Shown here piece after piece: positions 44,407-59,473 of a DNA stretch of 64,000 nucleotides. The notes beneath the pieces were generated by a model. The model saw only the letters and a list, made by a program, of their open reading frames with translations, did no database searches and had not been told where the DNA came from. Every line of letters begins with the position of its first letter. Position 1 is the stretch's first letter. Made by a program: the position numbers and the translations under genes. Location of the stretch: contig ML769491.1 in the NCBI GenBank assembly GCA_009733575.1, forward strand, positions 62,001-126,000, in the 5' to 3' direction. The DNA is from Gymnopus androsaceus JB14. Lineage: Eukaryota; Basidiomycota; Agaricomycetes; Agaricales; Omphalotaceae.

Positions 44407-46053
44407 TTGTTCTCTCTTCCTCTAGTGATATCCGATATCCATCCGACACAGAGCTCTTCCCTTCTTACACTCCCATCTCCTCTGTCCGAGAAGGAGGCCG
44501 GGCTCTACTACTTCGGCCTGCCCTCTCGCCCGGTATTAGTAGCTCGGTCTAGCACCACTCCATGGGAGGCACCTACGGGCCCGGGGGCATTCTGCCAGCC
44601 CAAGGAGCTCCACCCCGTCGGCAACCACGCGCTCCAGGAGGTTTGGGAGGACAACCTGGCTCTCAAGCTTCACGCCCTGCTGGAGGTGATGCAGGTAAAG
44701 TGGACTAGCACCGACGTAGTCCGCATCGGGAATCTTGGAGAGTCTGAAGCCCCTGCCATCCTCTGGATCGGCGTAATGCCCAAATCTCTCTCTGGCGATG
44801 ACGGCGTTGTTGTAGCCTCCAAGTGCCGAGATATTCTTGTAGAATACGATATCACCGACATAGATGTTGAAATCCGCGAGTCCATCGTTACTCGCTCAGC
44901 TGGTCCCAAACTGCTCACATCGACCTACTCAGATGACACTGCAGATGTGCGGGATCCTCTTACCACCAATCTTGGTCTCCCCGTCGGTTCCCAGTCTACG
45001 CCTTGCGCTGAAGGTACTGGAGGGTTTTTCATTACCGAAGGTGGGAGTCCTGAGAGGCTCCTCCTTGTCACTGCTCGCCATGTCGTTCTCCCGCGGGGAA
45101 GGAAGAGCGAGAACATCCACTTCCAGAGTAAAGATAACAGCGCACCCCCATATAATGTCATGCTCTTCAGCGACACGTCCTTTAGGCGTTACCTCGAGTC
45201 TCTTGAGCACAAGATTGACTTACACACTTCTTCCATCGAGATTCTGGAAAGGCGTATGAGATGGTTGGAGACAGATGAGCGAGCAAATACAACCCTGCGC
45301 CAGGAGGCCCAGTTTATGCTGGACAAGTTGAGGCGTGAAACAGAAGAGCACAAGACTCTCTACCAGGATGTCTTGACCCATTGGGCCACCCCGGAGAGCC
45401 GTGTTCTTGGCCATGTTGTCCTTTCTCCTCCCATCAAGCGCGGCGCTGGTACTGAGGGTTATACCCAGGACTGGGCTGTCATTGAGATCGATGCCTCCAA
45501 AATCAATGCGACCAATTTCAATGGCAATGCCATCGATCTCGGTAATCGCTTTTCCGCTGCAGTATTTTCTTGTATGATGCGCCCAGATCCCCAGAATGAA
45601 CTCTCCTTCACCTATCCATATGATCGTCTTCTGCAGCTCAAAGATATTATTCCAGAAGAGGAGATCCGCCGCCCTAAACTTGACCAGAATGGCAAACCAT
45701 GCCTTATCGTAATCAAGCGGGGGAGCACCACTGGCCTGACTGTTGGCCGTGCCAATGGTGTTTTCTCATACACCCGCGAGTATTTCCAGGATGGTGAACC
45801 CGAGACCTCCAAAGAGTGGGCTATCCTACAGTTTGACTCCAAATCTGGCGCTTTCTCGGCCAAGGGTGATTCTGGTGCGGTTGTTGTTGATGGCCTTGGA
45901 CGTATGGGTGGCCTTCTCACTGGCGCTAGTGGTGGTACCGGTAGGGATTCGTTGGACATTACCTATGCTACTCCCATCAGCTTCATCCTCAAGAGCATGG
46001 AAGAAAATGGACTCCGGAATCCGAACATCCACCCAGTCCTCGCAAGGCGGTGA
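44407..46053 (+). CDS. Trypsin-like serine peptidase family protein with coiled-coil insert
   Basis: A single long open frame of about 548 codons. Codons are counted from 44407, and the true start is upstream through an intron (acceptor CCTCTAG at about 44419-44425). N-terminal text: GLYYFGLPSRPVLVARSSTT and VGNHALQEVWEDNLALKLHA. Trypsin-fold landmarks: GTGGFFI, TARHVVLP (His about codon 225), DWAVIEID (Asp about 355) and KGDSGAVVVD (Ser about 489), followed by GLLTGASGG. Between His and Asp lies an insertion of about 80 residues with heptad-like text (LESLEHKIDLHTSSIEILER, LRQEAQFMLDKLRRETEEHK) that should form a coiled coil. There is no signal peptide, so it is probably intracellular. The triad is complete, so activity is plausible. 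Near 44425-44480 an alternative frame reads DIRYPSDTELFPSYTP, so the first codons are uncertain. Confidence 0.72.
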   Translation: MFSLPLVISDIHPTQSSSLLTLPSPLSEKEAGLYYFGLPSRPVLVARSSTTPWEAPTGPGAFCQPKELHPVGNHALQEVWEDNLALKLHALLEVMQVKWTSTDVVRIGNLGESEAPAILWIGVMPKSLSGDDGVVVASKCRDILVEYDITDIDVEIRESIVTRSAGPKLLTSTYSDDTADVRDPLTTNLGLPVGSQSTPCAEGTGGFFITEGGSPERLLLVTARHVVLPRGRKSENIHFQSKDNSAPPYNVMLFSDTSFRRYLESLEHKIDLHTSSIEILERRMRWLETDERANTTLRQEAQFMLDKLRRETEEHKTLYQDVLTHWATPESRVLGHVVLSPPIKRGAGTEGYTQDWAVIEIDASKINATNFNGNAIDLGNRFSAAVFSCMMRPDPQNELSFTYPYDRLLQLKDIIPEEEIRRPKLDQNGKPCLIVIKRGSTTGLTVGRANGVFSYTREYFQDGEPETSKEWAILQFDSKSGAFSAKGDSGAVVVDGLGRMGGLLTGASGGTGRDSLDITYATPISFILKSMEENGLRNPNIHPVLARR

Positions 46054-46492
46054 GAGGTGAAGTGATCTCATTTCTTTTTCCACTCATGCTACAACTACTG
46101 TACTCCTTTTCCACTCCTTTGCAGGCTTTGTGGAAGAATTCTTTTGTGTACTTACATACAACTTGGAGTAAGAAAAATGCCTAGCGGCTCCAGTGCAGTA
46201 GAATGTGGTCGATTCATTAGTTCTTGTCTTGTATGTAGCAATGCTGGGAATTTCTCGCAGCCTCATACTTACATGTAGAGCTGTATGGTTCAAAAATATG
46301 TATTTTGTTCATCGAGTCGTTCCGAAGGATAATTTCAACGTCGGCAATACCGCAGGTGCGCGCTAGTCTGCATTAGACTGCGAGGTTTGGGGAAGGATAT
46401 AGGAAGAACATAAATAGCAACAGATTGCCAGAGCTCAACGAAAATGAAATGTATATGTACAGAAATTTAATAAGTCAAGGAGTGAAATAAAA
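46054..46492. other. Spacer between peptidase and 7-TM gene
   Basis: Convergent 3' ends. No gene is seen. Confidence 0.45.
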
Positions 46493-47825
46493 TCAAACCG
46501 ATCCTATCTCTTTCCCTATTCCGCCATGTCTTTGATTTTCAATGGAATAGCTAACTGCTTCTGAGCTATCTGAACCATTTGAGCTGGCACCCCGAGTGCG
46601 TGCTTCTGTTGCAAGGCGCAGGGATTGAGACAAGGAAAATGCAGCTCTGTTATCTATTTTGTTGTTTTCAAGAGCCACCAAAAGGATGATAATAATTGGA
46701 TACAGGGCCTGTTGGTCGTTCAAGTTGAGGACTATTATTTATTATTGAATAACTTACAGAAAGGTAAGGTAAAGCCGAGGCTATGAAAACTTGAAACGAT
46801 AATAATGTACTGTCACCGAAGGCAGTCAAAAATGTGGCTGCAATCTAAGCCGAAGCCGTTGATTAGTCGACAAGATGCCCATCCGATGAGCACTTACCCA
46901 GAAGCTAATGTAAACAGATCCCGATTCAATAAGAAGAGATAGTATCTTTTGAACTTTTGTTGTTCGAGAGCCACTGTTCAGAATGCACTGAATATCTTTA
47001 CCATGGTACCTACAATATATCAACTGATTAGTTCACGGACTCGAAGAATTCGAACTCACCATGCCTTGTAAGTAACCAAGGAAGTGGCCGTTATGTTTGT
47101 GAAAAGCGAAGGGAGATCAAGAACTAAGAACTCCTTTGTGCCGGCACCGGCCGCCTCAAAATTTCGTAAAACATTTCAATACGGCCCCATTTGCTGCGTC
47201 GAAAATGCTGCAAGCTATTAACAGCAATCAATACTTAAATGAGGTTTTTGACGATAGTAATCCAACCTTAAAACGTACCATAACAAGCAAGCAAGGAGAT
47301 GCTTAGGATTAGCTTTACGACTCGATTATGAGGGCATAATATCCATGCACGCCAAATGACTATACTGTCATTGATGAGGAACTGGTAATTATCGTGAGGC
47401 AAACCTTACAGGTTTATCTGAAACAACTCACATTTAGTCGTGCAAAGAAGTTTCCAGCAATCTTGATATTTCCTAGAAGTTTCATGGCCTTTACGAGATT
47501 CGGAGGATTGAATCCAGTAAAGGGAACCTGAACAAGTGTAAATTCCAGGTCGAGAATGACGAGAGCGGTCGAATTTAGGAACATGATTACAGTGACGACC
47601 AGCAGTATAAACCGAGAGGAATTGTTGACGCCCCGATCCCTGTTAGCCAAGTTAGCAATTTGGAGATTCCGATGCTAATACATCACTTACAGAGTAAAAT
47701 ACATCGCAAGTGAGCGTGGCATAAATGCCATAGAGCAAGAAACTGACCGCCGTTTCAGCAATCCATTCCTTCAAAGCATAGAGGTCTGCATCAGAGAGAG
47801 GTCCGGATTGTTGCTCTGAAGACAT
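46493..47825 (-). CDS. Seven-transmembrane protein of the mushroom-expanded type
   Basis: Multi-exon gene starting MSSEQQSGPLSDADLYAL at 47825. Exon 1 (47825-47691) holds helix 1 (AVSFLLYGIYATLTCDVFYS). Exon 2 contains NNSSRFILLVVTVIMFLNST and IKIAGNFFARLN. The next exon has the typical FLINDSIVIWRAWILCPHNR, then a helix. Later exons give DLPSLFTNITATSLVTYKAW, VQKILSLLIESGSVYISFW, ATFLTAFGDSTLLSFQVF, and ALYPIIIILLVALENNKIDN with a Ser-rich tail. One frame break lies at about 47158 in a run of four A (T on the coding strand). The exon 1/2 junction is also one base out of phase. The function of this family is unknown to me. It may be sensory. Confidence 0.68.
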
Positions 47826-48194
47826 CGTGTCGAAGCGATGGAAGCGGATATGGGGTAGATACCATGTCACTTCATATACTGGAGTTGGTCGAATGAAAGA
47901 TTGTACCTACAATATGCTCCTAGGCCGAATAGCCGGCGTTCAGATCTTGTCCTTCCTAGAATAACTCGCTCTGGAGTACAGTTCAAAGTGGAAGCCATAA
48001 TCACCATGGGCTGTGCGTTTACCACCAAGGACGCTGCCTCTGTTCCTGTCTCTGCTCCCAGTCTCGTACCTGTCAGTACATCGAGTGCATCAAGTACAGC
48101 TAGTAGGAGGGAAGTTACTGATGTTTGAGCGGGAAACAAATGAATCCTAACAGCCTAACAGATCGCAGCCAGGGTGGTAGCCATGTCCCTAAAA
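47826..48194. other. Spacer upstream of the 7-TM gene
   Basis: No supported gene. Probably the promoter of the minus-strand 7-TM gene. Confidence 0.4.
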
Positions 48195-48450
48195 TCACTT
48201 CAGTCTTAACAATCATCATCGTAGAACCACTGCCTAACGGCCCTAACGAACCAAGTTCTGCGCATACCGAGGCCAAACCGAGGCTGAAGTCTATACATCT
48301 CAAGCAACTGAAGCTTGATCGCCAGATCAACAAAATTCGCCGTTGGGTTTCAATGGTACTTATGTCCATTTGAAGTTCGAAACCTACGGGTGGTAGTTCT
48401 GTCTTTGGTGAAAGGACGTTACATCAGATATATCCATGGAGTCGGGTACC
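48195..48450 (+). pseudogene. F-box family copy L, fragment of the VEPLPNEL subgroup
   Basis: The start of the family (VEPLPNGPNEP) is joined directly to its middle (LKSIHLKQLKLDRQINK, then frame-shifted text matching WFQWDLCPFEVWNLKVL of copy G). A large internal deletion removed most of the F-box and LRR part. Confidence 0.7.
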
Positions 48451-48606
48451 TGTACGCGAAAAGTTATTGAAGAAAACATAGTGGCCCGAGAGTATAACAG
48501 CAGCTAGACGCGTGTGAGGAAGGAAGAAGAAGTGTCGACAAAGAGCTCACGCTGCAGCTCTGAGTCTGAATCCAGTAAGAATTTCAACCAATGACGGGGC
48601 AAAAGA

Positions 48607-48850
48607 CTATGGCACGCGGTTTACGCTGAGAAAGTAAAGTTCTAGACAGTGAACATGCGATGCCAAACTGAGATAGGGCTTTGCAGCGAACAACACATCA
48701 AGACACTCGAGTAGTGGGTAATCGGAGAACGATTTGTCGAAATATGCCTCGCGAACCCATCTTGCACGAGCGTACAATTGACAAGAATCAGTGTAGAGAT
48801 TTGCAAGGATAAATTCTACCCAGCTGTGGCCGCGCAATGCGATCGGATCA
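48607..48850 (-). pseudogene. F-box family copy M, N-terminal fragment
   Basis: Minus-strand pieces such as WVEFILANLYTDS, ARWVREAYFDKSF, LDVLFAAKPYLS and HVHCLELY correspond to the first 90 residues of the family, with losses. It ends immediately before the small membrane protein gene. Confidence 0.62.
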
Positions 48851-48874
48851 CCCTCACGTCACCTATCCCGAACC

Positions 48875-49292
48875 ATGACCTCTCCTTCACCTCTCGGGCG
48901 ACTTTTCCTCATCGAAAGTGTCCTCAAAGTCTTAGGCGGACTTTCTTTCCTCGTACTTCCTGAATACTATCTCACCAAAGCCCTTCCGGTTACTCCCCCA
49001 ATTACCCCGTCCTCCATTAGCTTATTCCAAAGCATCGGCTCGCAAACACTTGCTTTCAGCATTCCCCTTTTCTTGGCTTCACGAGAGACCCCTGAAGCCG
49101 TGGCCAGTCGCCGGATTGTCTATTGGGCAATCTTGGCAAGAGAGAGCTTTTTGGCTTTGTCCATTTTGTTACAAAGGGAGACCAGCAGGGAGGATTTACG
49201 CGAGGAGCTTTGAGAAGTTGGCTTTGGGAGTTGGCTCCATTTGTAGTGGGAGAATATGGATCCTACTGAGGAAGAAGGAATGGTTTCAATGA
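48875..49292 (+). CDS. Small hydrophobic membrane protein, frame-broken near the end
   Basis: Starts MTSPSPLGRLFLIESVLKVL with about four hydrophobic segments (GGLSFLVLPEYYLTKALP, SLFQSIGSQTLAFSIPLFLA, RRIVYWAILARESFLALSIL). The first frame ends at 49213, but continuation in the next frame (GGFTRGALRSWLWELAPFVV) and then a third (GRIWILLRKKEWFQ, stop at 49292) completes a sensible C-terminus. So two single-base frame changes lie near 49180 and 49250. The family is a short hypothetical membrane protein. No function can be given. Confidence 0.6.
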
Positions 49293-49887
49293 GGACAGCG
49301 CAGGGATAATGCAGACTAGACTCTGCCTACTGGTTCTACCTTGTACTAGTCTCGAGAGTACAGCTTGCTCTCGCAATCCAACTATTGTGCACAGTGCGGA
49401 GCGGAACTTGAGTGCTCTCGAGGTATTTATTGAGACCAGACCCACTATCCAGGTCCAAAACTCCATCGAAGGATTGGTGAGCTGTGACGAATAATGATCC
49501 AGCGTACGCAGACGTGTCGATGAGCCAACGATGTATCGGATAGAGTTTGAATGATATATTGCGATGAGACTAATGTAGAATGACGCGGATTTTTCTCAAC
49601 GTTCGAGAGTCAATGAACCGTGAGCGGCGCGTAAACACGGGCGCTTATGAGTCTGATATATATATTTTTCTTCTCCCATTTCAGCTAACAAATCGTTTTC
49701 CTGTTTTCTGTAATTCGCAACGTTGACTCTAGAAAGTAGTTGGACACGCCAGACATAGGTGGAAAGCCTGAGCTTTCTAGTATTATAAAACTCGAGAAGA
49801 ATTGGTAGGTGACTACGCCTAAAAATCTCTGTCCGAAAAACTTAACTTGCATCACTTCATGCCCAGCTCCCCAGGAGAAAATTACCC
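49293..49887. other. Spacer
   Basis: No gene is seen. TATA-like tatatatatt near 49660 may belong to the next, broken gene. Confidence 0.4.
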
Positions 49888-51360
49888 ATGCGTCCCGTTG
49901 CTAACGAAGTTCTCCAAGAGATATTCACCTTCGCATGCGGCGAGGACGACCTCAACTCCCAGATCCCCAATGCGCTCGGCATTGCTGCTGTCTGTGGTAA
50001 ATGGCGTCAACTGGCGATAGCCAGACCCGGACTATGGTCTAGTTTCAAAATTGATCTATATGGTCACAGCTCAAAGTTGGAGGTCCATCTCGAGGCCTAT
50101 CTTACAAGGTCAGGACAGCACCTCCTGACAATGCATATTATTGCCGACCACATCGACGACGAGCATCCTCTGCTCACGAAGCTTGTACAGAAGAATCCGA
50201 GCGTTGTCAGCACCTAACTTTTGAAGCTAACGGCTCTGATATGCAAAGCGCAGACAAGTTTCCGCGGCCTGCGCGCTATCACTCAGTGGCCTGTACTCGA
50301 AACACTGTCCGGGATTTCAAGTGACCCGGAAGATGATTTTCCATTCCCTCTCTTCCCCTCGGACAAACTGCGCACACTTCGTGCTGATAGCGATTTCTTG
50401 TTGTTGCCTCCTCCCTTTGTGGACGGAGTCACTCACTTGAAATTCGCTCCACCAGCCAACAGCAATGCTTTTGAAAAGTTGGCATTGTTTCCGAACCTCC
50501 ATGATTTAGGTGTATTCAGTCACTTCTATGATGAATCTATGATTGCTCAGGGCGTCGGTAGCTCTAAACTTCTCCCAAAACTCTCTTCGTTGGAGATTGT
50601 GTTTTTGCCGTTGTTCGAAGATACAATAGAGTCGGACTACGGAGAGCTCAAGATCTGCTGAGGGTCACAATGGATACCCTCACTACTCCTTGTCTTTCCA
50701 AGCTTAAGATTAGACCAATGCTGCACCTCGCAGCAGATCCTGCAGAGGCATTAATGGTCCAGAGTCATTTGATCGTATTCACACTTTTGTCGAGCGCTCG
50801 GATTGTACTTTGACAGTGCTGGTGCTTCAAAGGATACCTATATCCGATAAATGTGTGGTTGATCTACTGAAGCATTTAGGCTCTCTCCTTGAGCTTACGC
50901 TTGAAGATCCCCGCTACTCTACAACAAGTATGGCCCTCTCCCAATCACCAAAGACCTCATCGAGAGCCTACACACCAATCAACCAAGTCCTCTGAACCCC
51001 TCATCCACTGTCATCCTCCCGAAACTCCGTTCATTGGTCCTGATCGTTTGGTCAAGCCCATTCCCTCACACATCATTCATTCGACACCATCTCATCGCGA
51101 TGGATTCCGGGAAATGACTCGGCTGTGGTTGGTGGATCCTATGCATGTTTACTCTCTTTCGAGCTGCATTTACCGGAGGTAAATAAGGAGGATTATCTGC
51201 CGTTGGAGCATTTCGAGAGGTTGGGTATGCGGACAGTGGTGAAGGCCTGATCTTGAGGCTGAGACTGAAGAGGAGGACAACAAAGCGGAGGACGAAGACA
51301 AGTATATTCCCGCTCCCACATCTGATATCGACCGAGATGACTCGGAATGGACAGTAATTA
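49888..51360 (+). pseudogene. Broken F-box protein of a different mushroom subfamily
   Basis: The N-terminus has the F-box-like pattern of mushroom proteins: VANEVLQEIFTFACG, ALGIAAVCGKWRQLAIARPG, LWSSFKIDLYG. A stop occurs at 50217. The same protein style continues in the next frames (ICKAQTSFRGLRAITQWPVL, LFPNLHDLGVF, LPKLSSLEIVFLPLFEDT to 50661, then LTVLVLQRIPISDKCVVDLL, LGSLLELTLEDPRY to about 50935, and more diverged pieces to 51360). At least four frame or stop lesions occur. It is unrelated in detail to the A-O copies. Confidence 0.65.
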
Positions 51361-51619
51361 TCCTTACAGTGTGTAACCTTTCCTATCTATATATGATTTT
51401 ATTTTGGTCTCCTTTGAGTAGAAGCTACACGAGAATACCAAGCGTGTAGAATTTGATTCTCGTTAAATGCCCGTGCCCAATTCTCATCTTACAAATTGCT
51501 CTGCCTTTTACCCGTGTTGACTGAAGACAAGGTCCTTAGAGATATACATACATACACAGGATCGTCTAGGGTGTAATGAGTCGCCTAAGGAGACTAAAGA
51601 TTGATATATATTTATTTTG
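51361..51619. other. Spacer
   Basis: AT-rich 3' flank. Nothing else is seen. Confidence 0.35.
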
Positions 51620-51695
51620 CCGTCCATCAGTTCTCCCAACGAACTCGTAGATTGCATCCTCGAGTACCTCTACTTTGATAGAAAGACTTCCATGT
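51620..51695 (+). pseudogene. F-box family copy N, F-box stub
   Basis: Only SPNELVDCILEYLYFDRKT of the F-box remains (about 51629-51690). The rest of the gene is absent. Confidence 0.72.
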
Positions 51696-52599
51696 ATCGG
51701 TCGAGGTACAGGTGATACCACACATCGCCAATTTGAGTGCCAATTGCGAGCGGATGCAGCGGTACCCTTGGCAGAACATGGAGGCAATGTCTCGTAGCCT
51801 TGGGGGGCGTCCAATGCGAAGTTGACGATATCATCCAATTCGGTTTCGGTTAGTTCACCCTAGAAAGGATCAGATACGGGAAGCAGATCGCTGGTTCAAC
51901 CATAATCACAGAAGTGGACGTGGGCTCCTTTCGTTGCTGCTGCTGCTGAATCTGTTGGTGAAGCTGAATGACTTGCTGTTGGTGCTGTTGTTGCTACTGC
52001 TGTTGGTGCTGTTTTGCTGCTGTTCTTGTTGTTACCAATGCTGCTGTAGTTGTAGCTGGTTCAAAGGAGGAGGTTGAAGCGTGTCATCACTGTCATATTC
52101 GTTTGGTTATTGATCATCGCTCCTGTGGTTCATCTTCTTTTCCGTTGTGATTGTAACAGCCAGACAGCCTATACGGTATAAGCCTCAGTTTGCAAAGCTA
52201 TAGGATTATCACTCGCCTCACTAACTTCTTCCAATGTACCAGCCAATGCTTCGTCAACATTTTGTGTGCTATCGATATTGTGATACTGAGCTATTCCGCC
52301 GCACTCTACACACACAATAACTTATGAGTTGGATCCACCAGTATACCACTGAACCAGGAAGGCTCGTATTTCATCGTCAGTCGGACCCGTAAACTGTAAG
52401 GTATTGACCGGTGTTATAGGACAGTCTTCGACCTGGGGTCCCTCCTCTCCTTCAGATACGTCATATAATTGGATTCGTTTCGAGTATTTTGTACAAATAC
52501 TTACCAGCGCTTCGTCCTCATCCAGTTATTGAGCGATGGTATGGTATCAGAATCTGTAAAAAATGATTAATAACGAAATACCCAATCTAAGAAAGACCC
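51696..52599 (-). other. Probable degraded C-terminal half of VPS72, with a polyglutamine tract
   Basis: Minus-strand text near 52120-51940 encodes CAG/CAA-rich runs interrupted by a stop. Near 52490-52340 a piece reads EEGPQVEDCPITPVNTLQF and PTDDEIRAFLVQW. These lie where the C-terminal part of VPS72 should be, but the conserved YL1 C-terminal motif was not found, so the assignment is weak. Confidence 0.35.
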
Positions 52600-53537
52600 T
52601 TACCATGGACATTTACCGGTACACGATGGGCGCAGCAGGTCCAAAAGTCGTCTAGAAAGCGCCACGAAGAGGGAGTATAGAGAAAGGAGAGTGTGGTCCT
52701 GCTCCTATGCCTTACTTATCCATCTCAGTGATGACCACTAACAGTGACTTTGTCGCGTTTGGCGCGCATATTTCGTTTTTCCTCTTCGAGCATCAAATAG
52801 TCCCGATGGGCTACGACTCTAGGTATCGAGTGCGCGTGCGATTAGCTCGGCCTGTGTTAGCTTTTGGGTATTTTTGAAACGCTTTCGGGGCTGAGAAGCC
52901 TCCTTCGACTTGAGATAGCGGTTGACAGTATCTGTAGTATTTTGTCTAGTCGTCTGCCATCTACTCGAACGTTTCTTGGCTGTGTCATCCTGATCGTCGT
53001 CATCGTTGTTAGCGATGATTTCGCCTGTGTGGGCATCGATAGCAAGCCCGAGAGAGACACGGCGTTTGCGTTTGGAGGAACTGCCGGAGAGATAAAGGGA
53101 TCTGCAGCCATAGTTTTAGGATCGAAAGTGATTTTCTGACGAGCCTGAGCAGCAGCTGTGGTTCGTTCAAGCTTAGTTCGAGCGGCCTGGAATGCAAAAT
53201 AAGCAGCTGTTCATATTCAGCTCGGAAATGACACTACCTTTCGAGCTTGTTTATCTTCATTCTCAGCAATGTCATGCTCTCCAGCAGCAGCTTCTTCCTC
53301 ATCCGTACTTTCAAAGTCTGATTCAAACGCGTCCTCTTCAACTATTGGTCAAAGTCAGATATGTAGAGTGTAAAAAAGTCAGCATTACACACACGTCTCG
53401 ACAATAAAATCCTTGTCTTCTTCTGGGTCCTCTTTGGATAAATCTTCTAATGCAAATTCAGCCAAGACTGCTTTATACCGATTCCCGGCTGTGCTTCGTT
53501 TGGATCTACCGCTGAAGAGGTTTTCTTCTGCCATTGC
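52600..53537 (-). CDS. VPS72: SWR1-complex subunit VPS72/YL1 (SWC2), frame-broken in its C-terminal half
   Basis: Histone-binding subunit that presents H2A.Z to the SWR1 remodeller. The start MAEENLFSGRSKRSTAGNRY at 53537 is the typical YL1 N-terminus. Exon 2 has FEEDAFESDFESTDEEEAAA, and exon 3 AARTKLERTTAAAQARQKIT, both joined in phase. Near 53105 the homologous reading shifts by one base at a CCC run and continues KRKRRVSLGLAIDA, TARQ-like QTTRQNTTDTVNRYLKSKEA, SQPRKRF, LTQAELIARALDT. A stop at about 52834 and further shifts follow, with AHRDYLMLEEEKRNMRAKRD and LRWISK recognisable (the usual EHRDYLKLEEEKR and LRWIS blocks). The gene order of YL1 motifs is complete to this point. It is a real but damaged or error-containing gene. 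Confidence 0.82.
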
Positions 53538-54489
53538 GTGTGTGGTCGATGGTGGTGGCAAAAAGGCGCTCATTGATCGTGAGAGCTATGTATCCGCTCC
53601 TTCCCCGGTCGTACTTCCGTCCCGTAATTCCATTGCAATCTCATAGCGCCCGAGCCTCAGTTTGCGTTTCAAGACTTCGTTCGCACCGATCTACTCTAGT
53701 ACTGTTGTCGATGAACGCAGTAATCGGCTCTTGTCTTTCCTTGGTCGAGCTCAATCCTCGATTTCGATCAACAAACTTAGGGGCGATCTTGCCAGGGAAA
53801 GGGGGCTCTACTACTAGCGCTAACGCGTTCGCTCGCCGTAAACTGTCTACAATTAAAATCCTGACCGCGAGTACAGAATAGGTTCTATAGTTATTGTCCA
53901 AGCAAGAGACACAGACAAGGTACGTCCTACTAACCTTTCACAGGTACTAGGCGTAAAGGCGCCTACGCCTAGTATCGGGGTAGTCAGTGATGTGGTGTCG
54001 CGGTGGTGGTTGACCGCGAAGGCTGGTAACTTCAGATGAAACTGAAGCGGCTCGGAAAGCACAGCGGCAGTCCGCCACAACTAGCATGACTCAAGACAGC
54101 CTCTCCAGCAGTAGGTTAGGTACTCCGGGCAAATTAAGTCCCCATGGGTACTGGGAGCCTCCTGGTAGATGATCCAGTGCAGTGTTCATCGCTAGTTGTG
54201 AGCCGGCTGTTGGGTGCTATCTGCAGCAGCGGAGTAGGTGGAGTCTGAAATTGCCAGCCATATCTTTTTTCGTTCGTTTAGACGATGAACAACTCAGCAG
54301 GTCAAGTGAAATTGTTGGATGCAAAGTATGCTGAAATGTAAAGAGTCACTGCAACTTAAGCCATCGACTACACCTATAAAGCTGCCTTCAAGTCTCGATT
54401 CCAAGTAAATCCCTCCTTGCTCCACGCCGGCATCTCAGTCTCAAACATCCCCAAACTCGTCGTATACCTCAACGCATGAAGAAAAATAT
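53538..54489. other. Spacer upstream of VPS72
   Basis: No supported gene. It holds the hairpin at 53945-53974 and a smaller one at about 54032-54049 (cttcag...ctgaag). Confidence 0.45.
53945..53974. repeat. Perfect 11-bp-arm palindrome
   Basis: tactaggcgta, 8-base loop aaggcgcc (itself partly palindromic, ggcgcc), then tacgcctagta. A compact hairpin or a binding site for a dimeric protein. Confidence 0.85.
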
Positions 54490-54575
54490 ACAACTTTTCG
54501 GATAAGCCAGAGTTTGCTTCACTCGAAGCCGTCAAGTTCCAGCTAAAGTTCACTAAACTCGGCGGGTGTCAATTG
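54490..54575 (+). pseudogene. F-box family copy O, C-terminal stub
   Basis: KPEFASLEAVKFQLKF followed by unrelated sequence. It corresponds to the LLQKPEFASIETVDFKL block of the intact copies, just outside the 3' end of PRP16. Confidence 0.75.
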
Positions 54576-54623
54576 AAGGAGAAGATCTACATGCAGTATT
54601 GCGCTATACAGCCCGCTATAATA

Positions 54624-59473
<4,850 letters not shown>

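Noticed and set aside
51940..52120. Glutamine/serine repeat as a separate gene
   Set aside because: The open frame is short, broken by a stop in the Gln reading, and better explained as a linker of the degraded VPS72 C-terminus.
53641..53901. 86-codon minus-strand frame upstream of VPS72
   Set aside because: No start context, family or splice partner. It lies where the VPS72 promoter should be.
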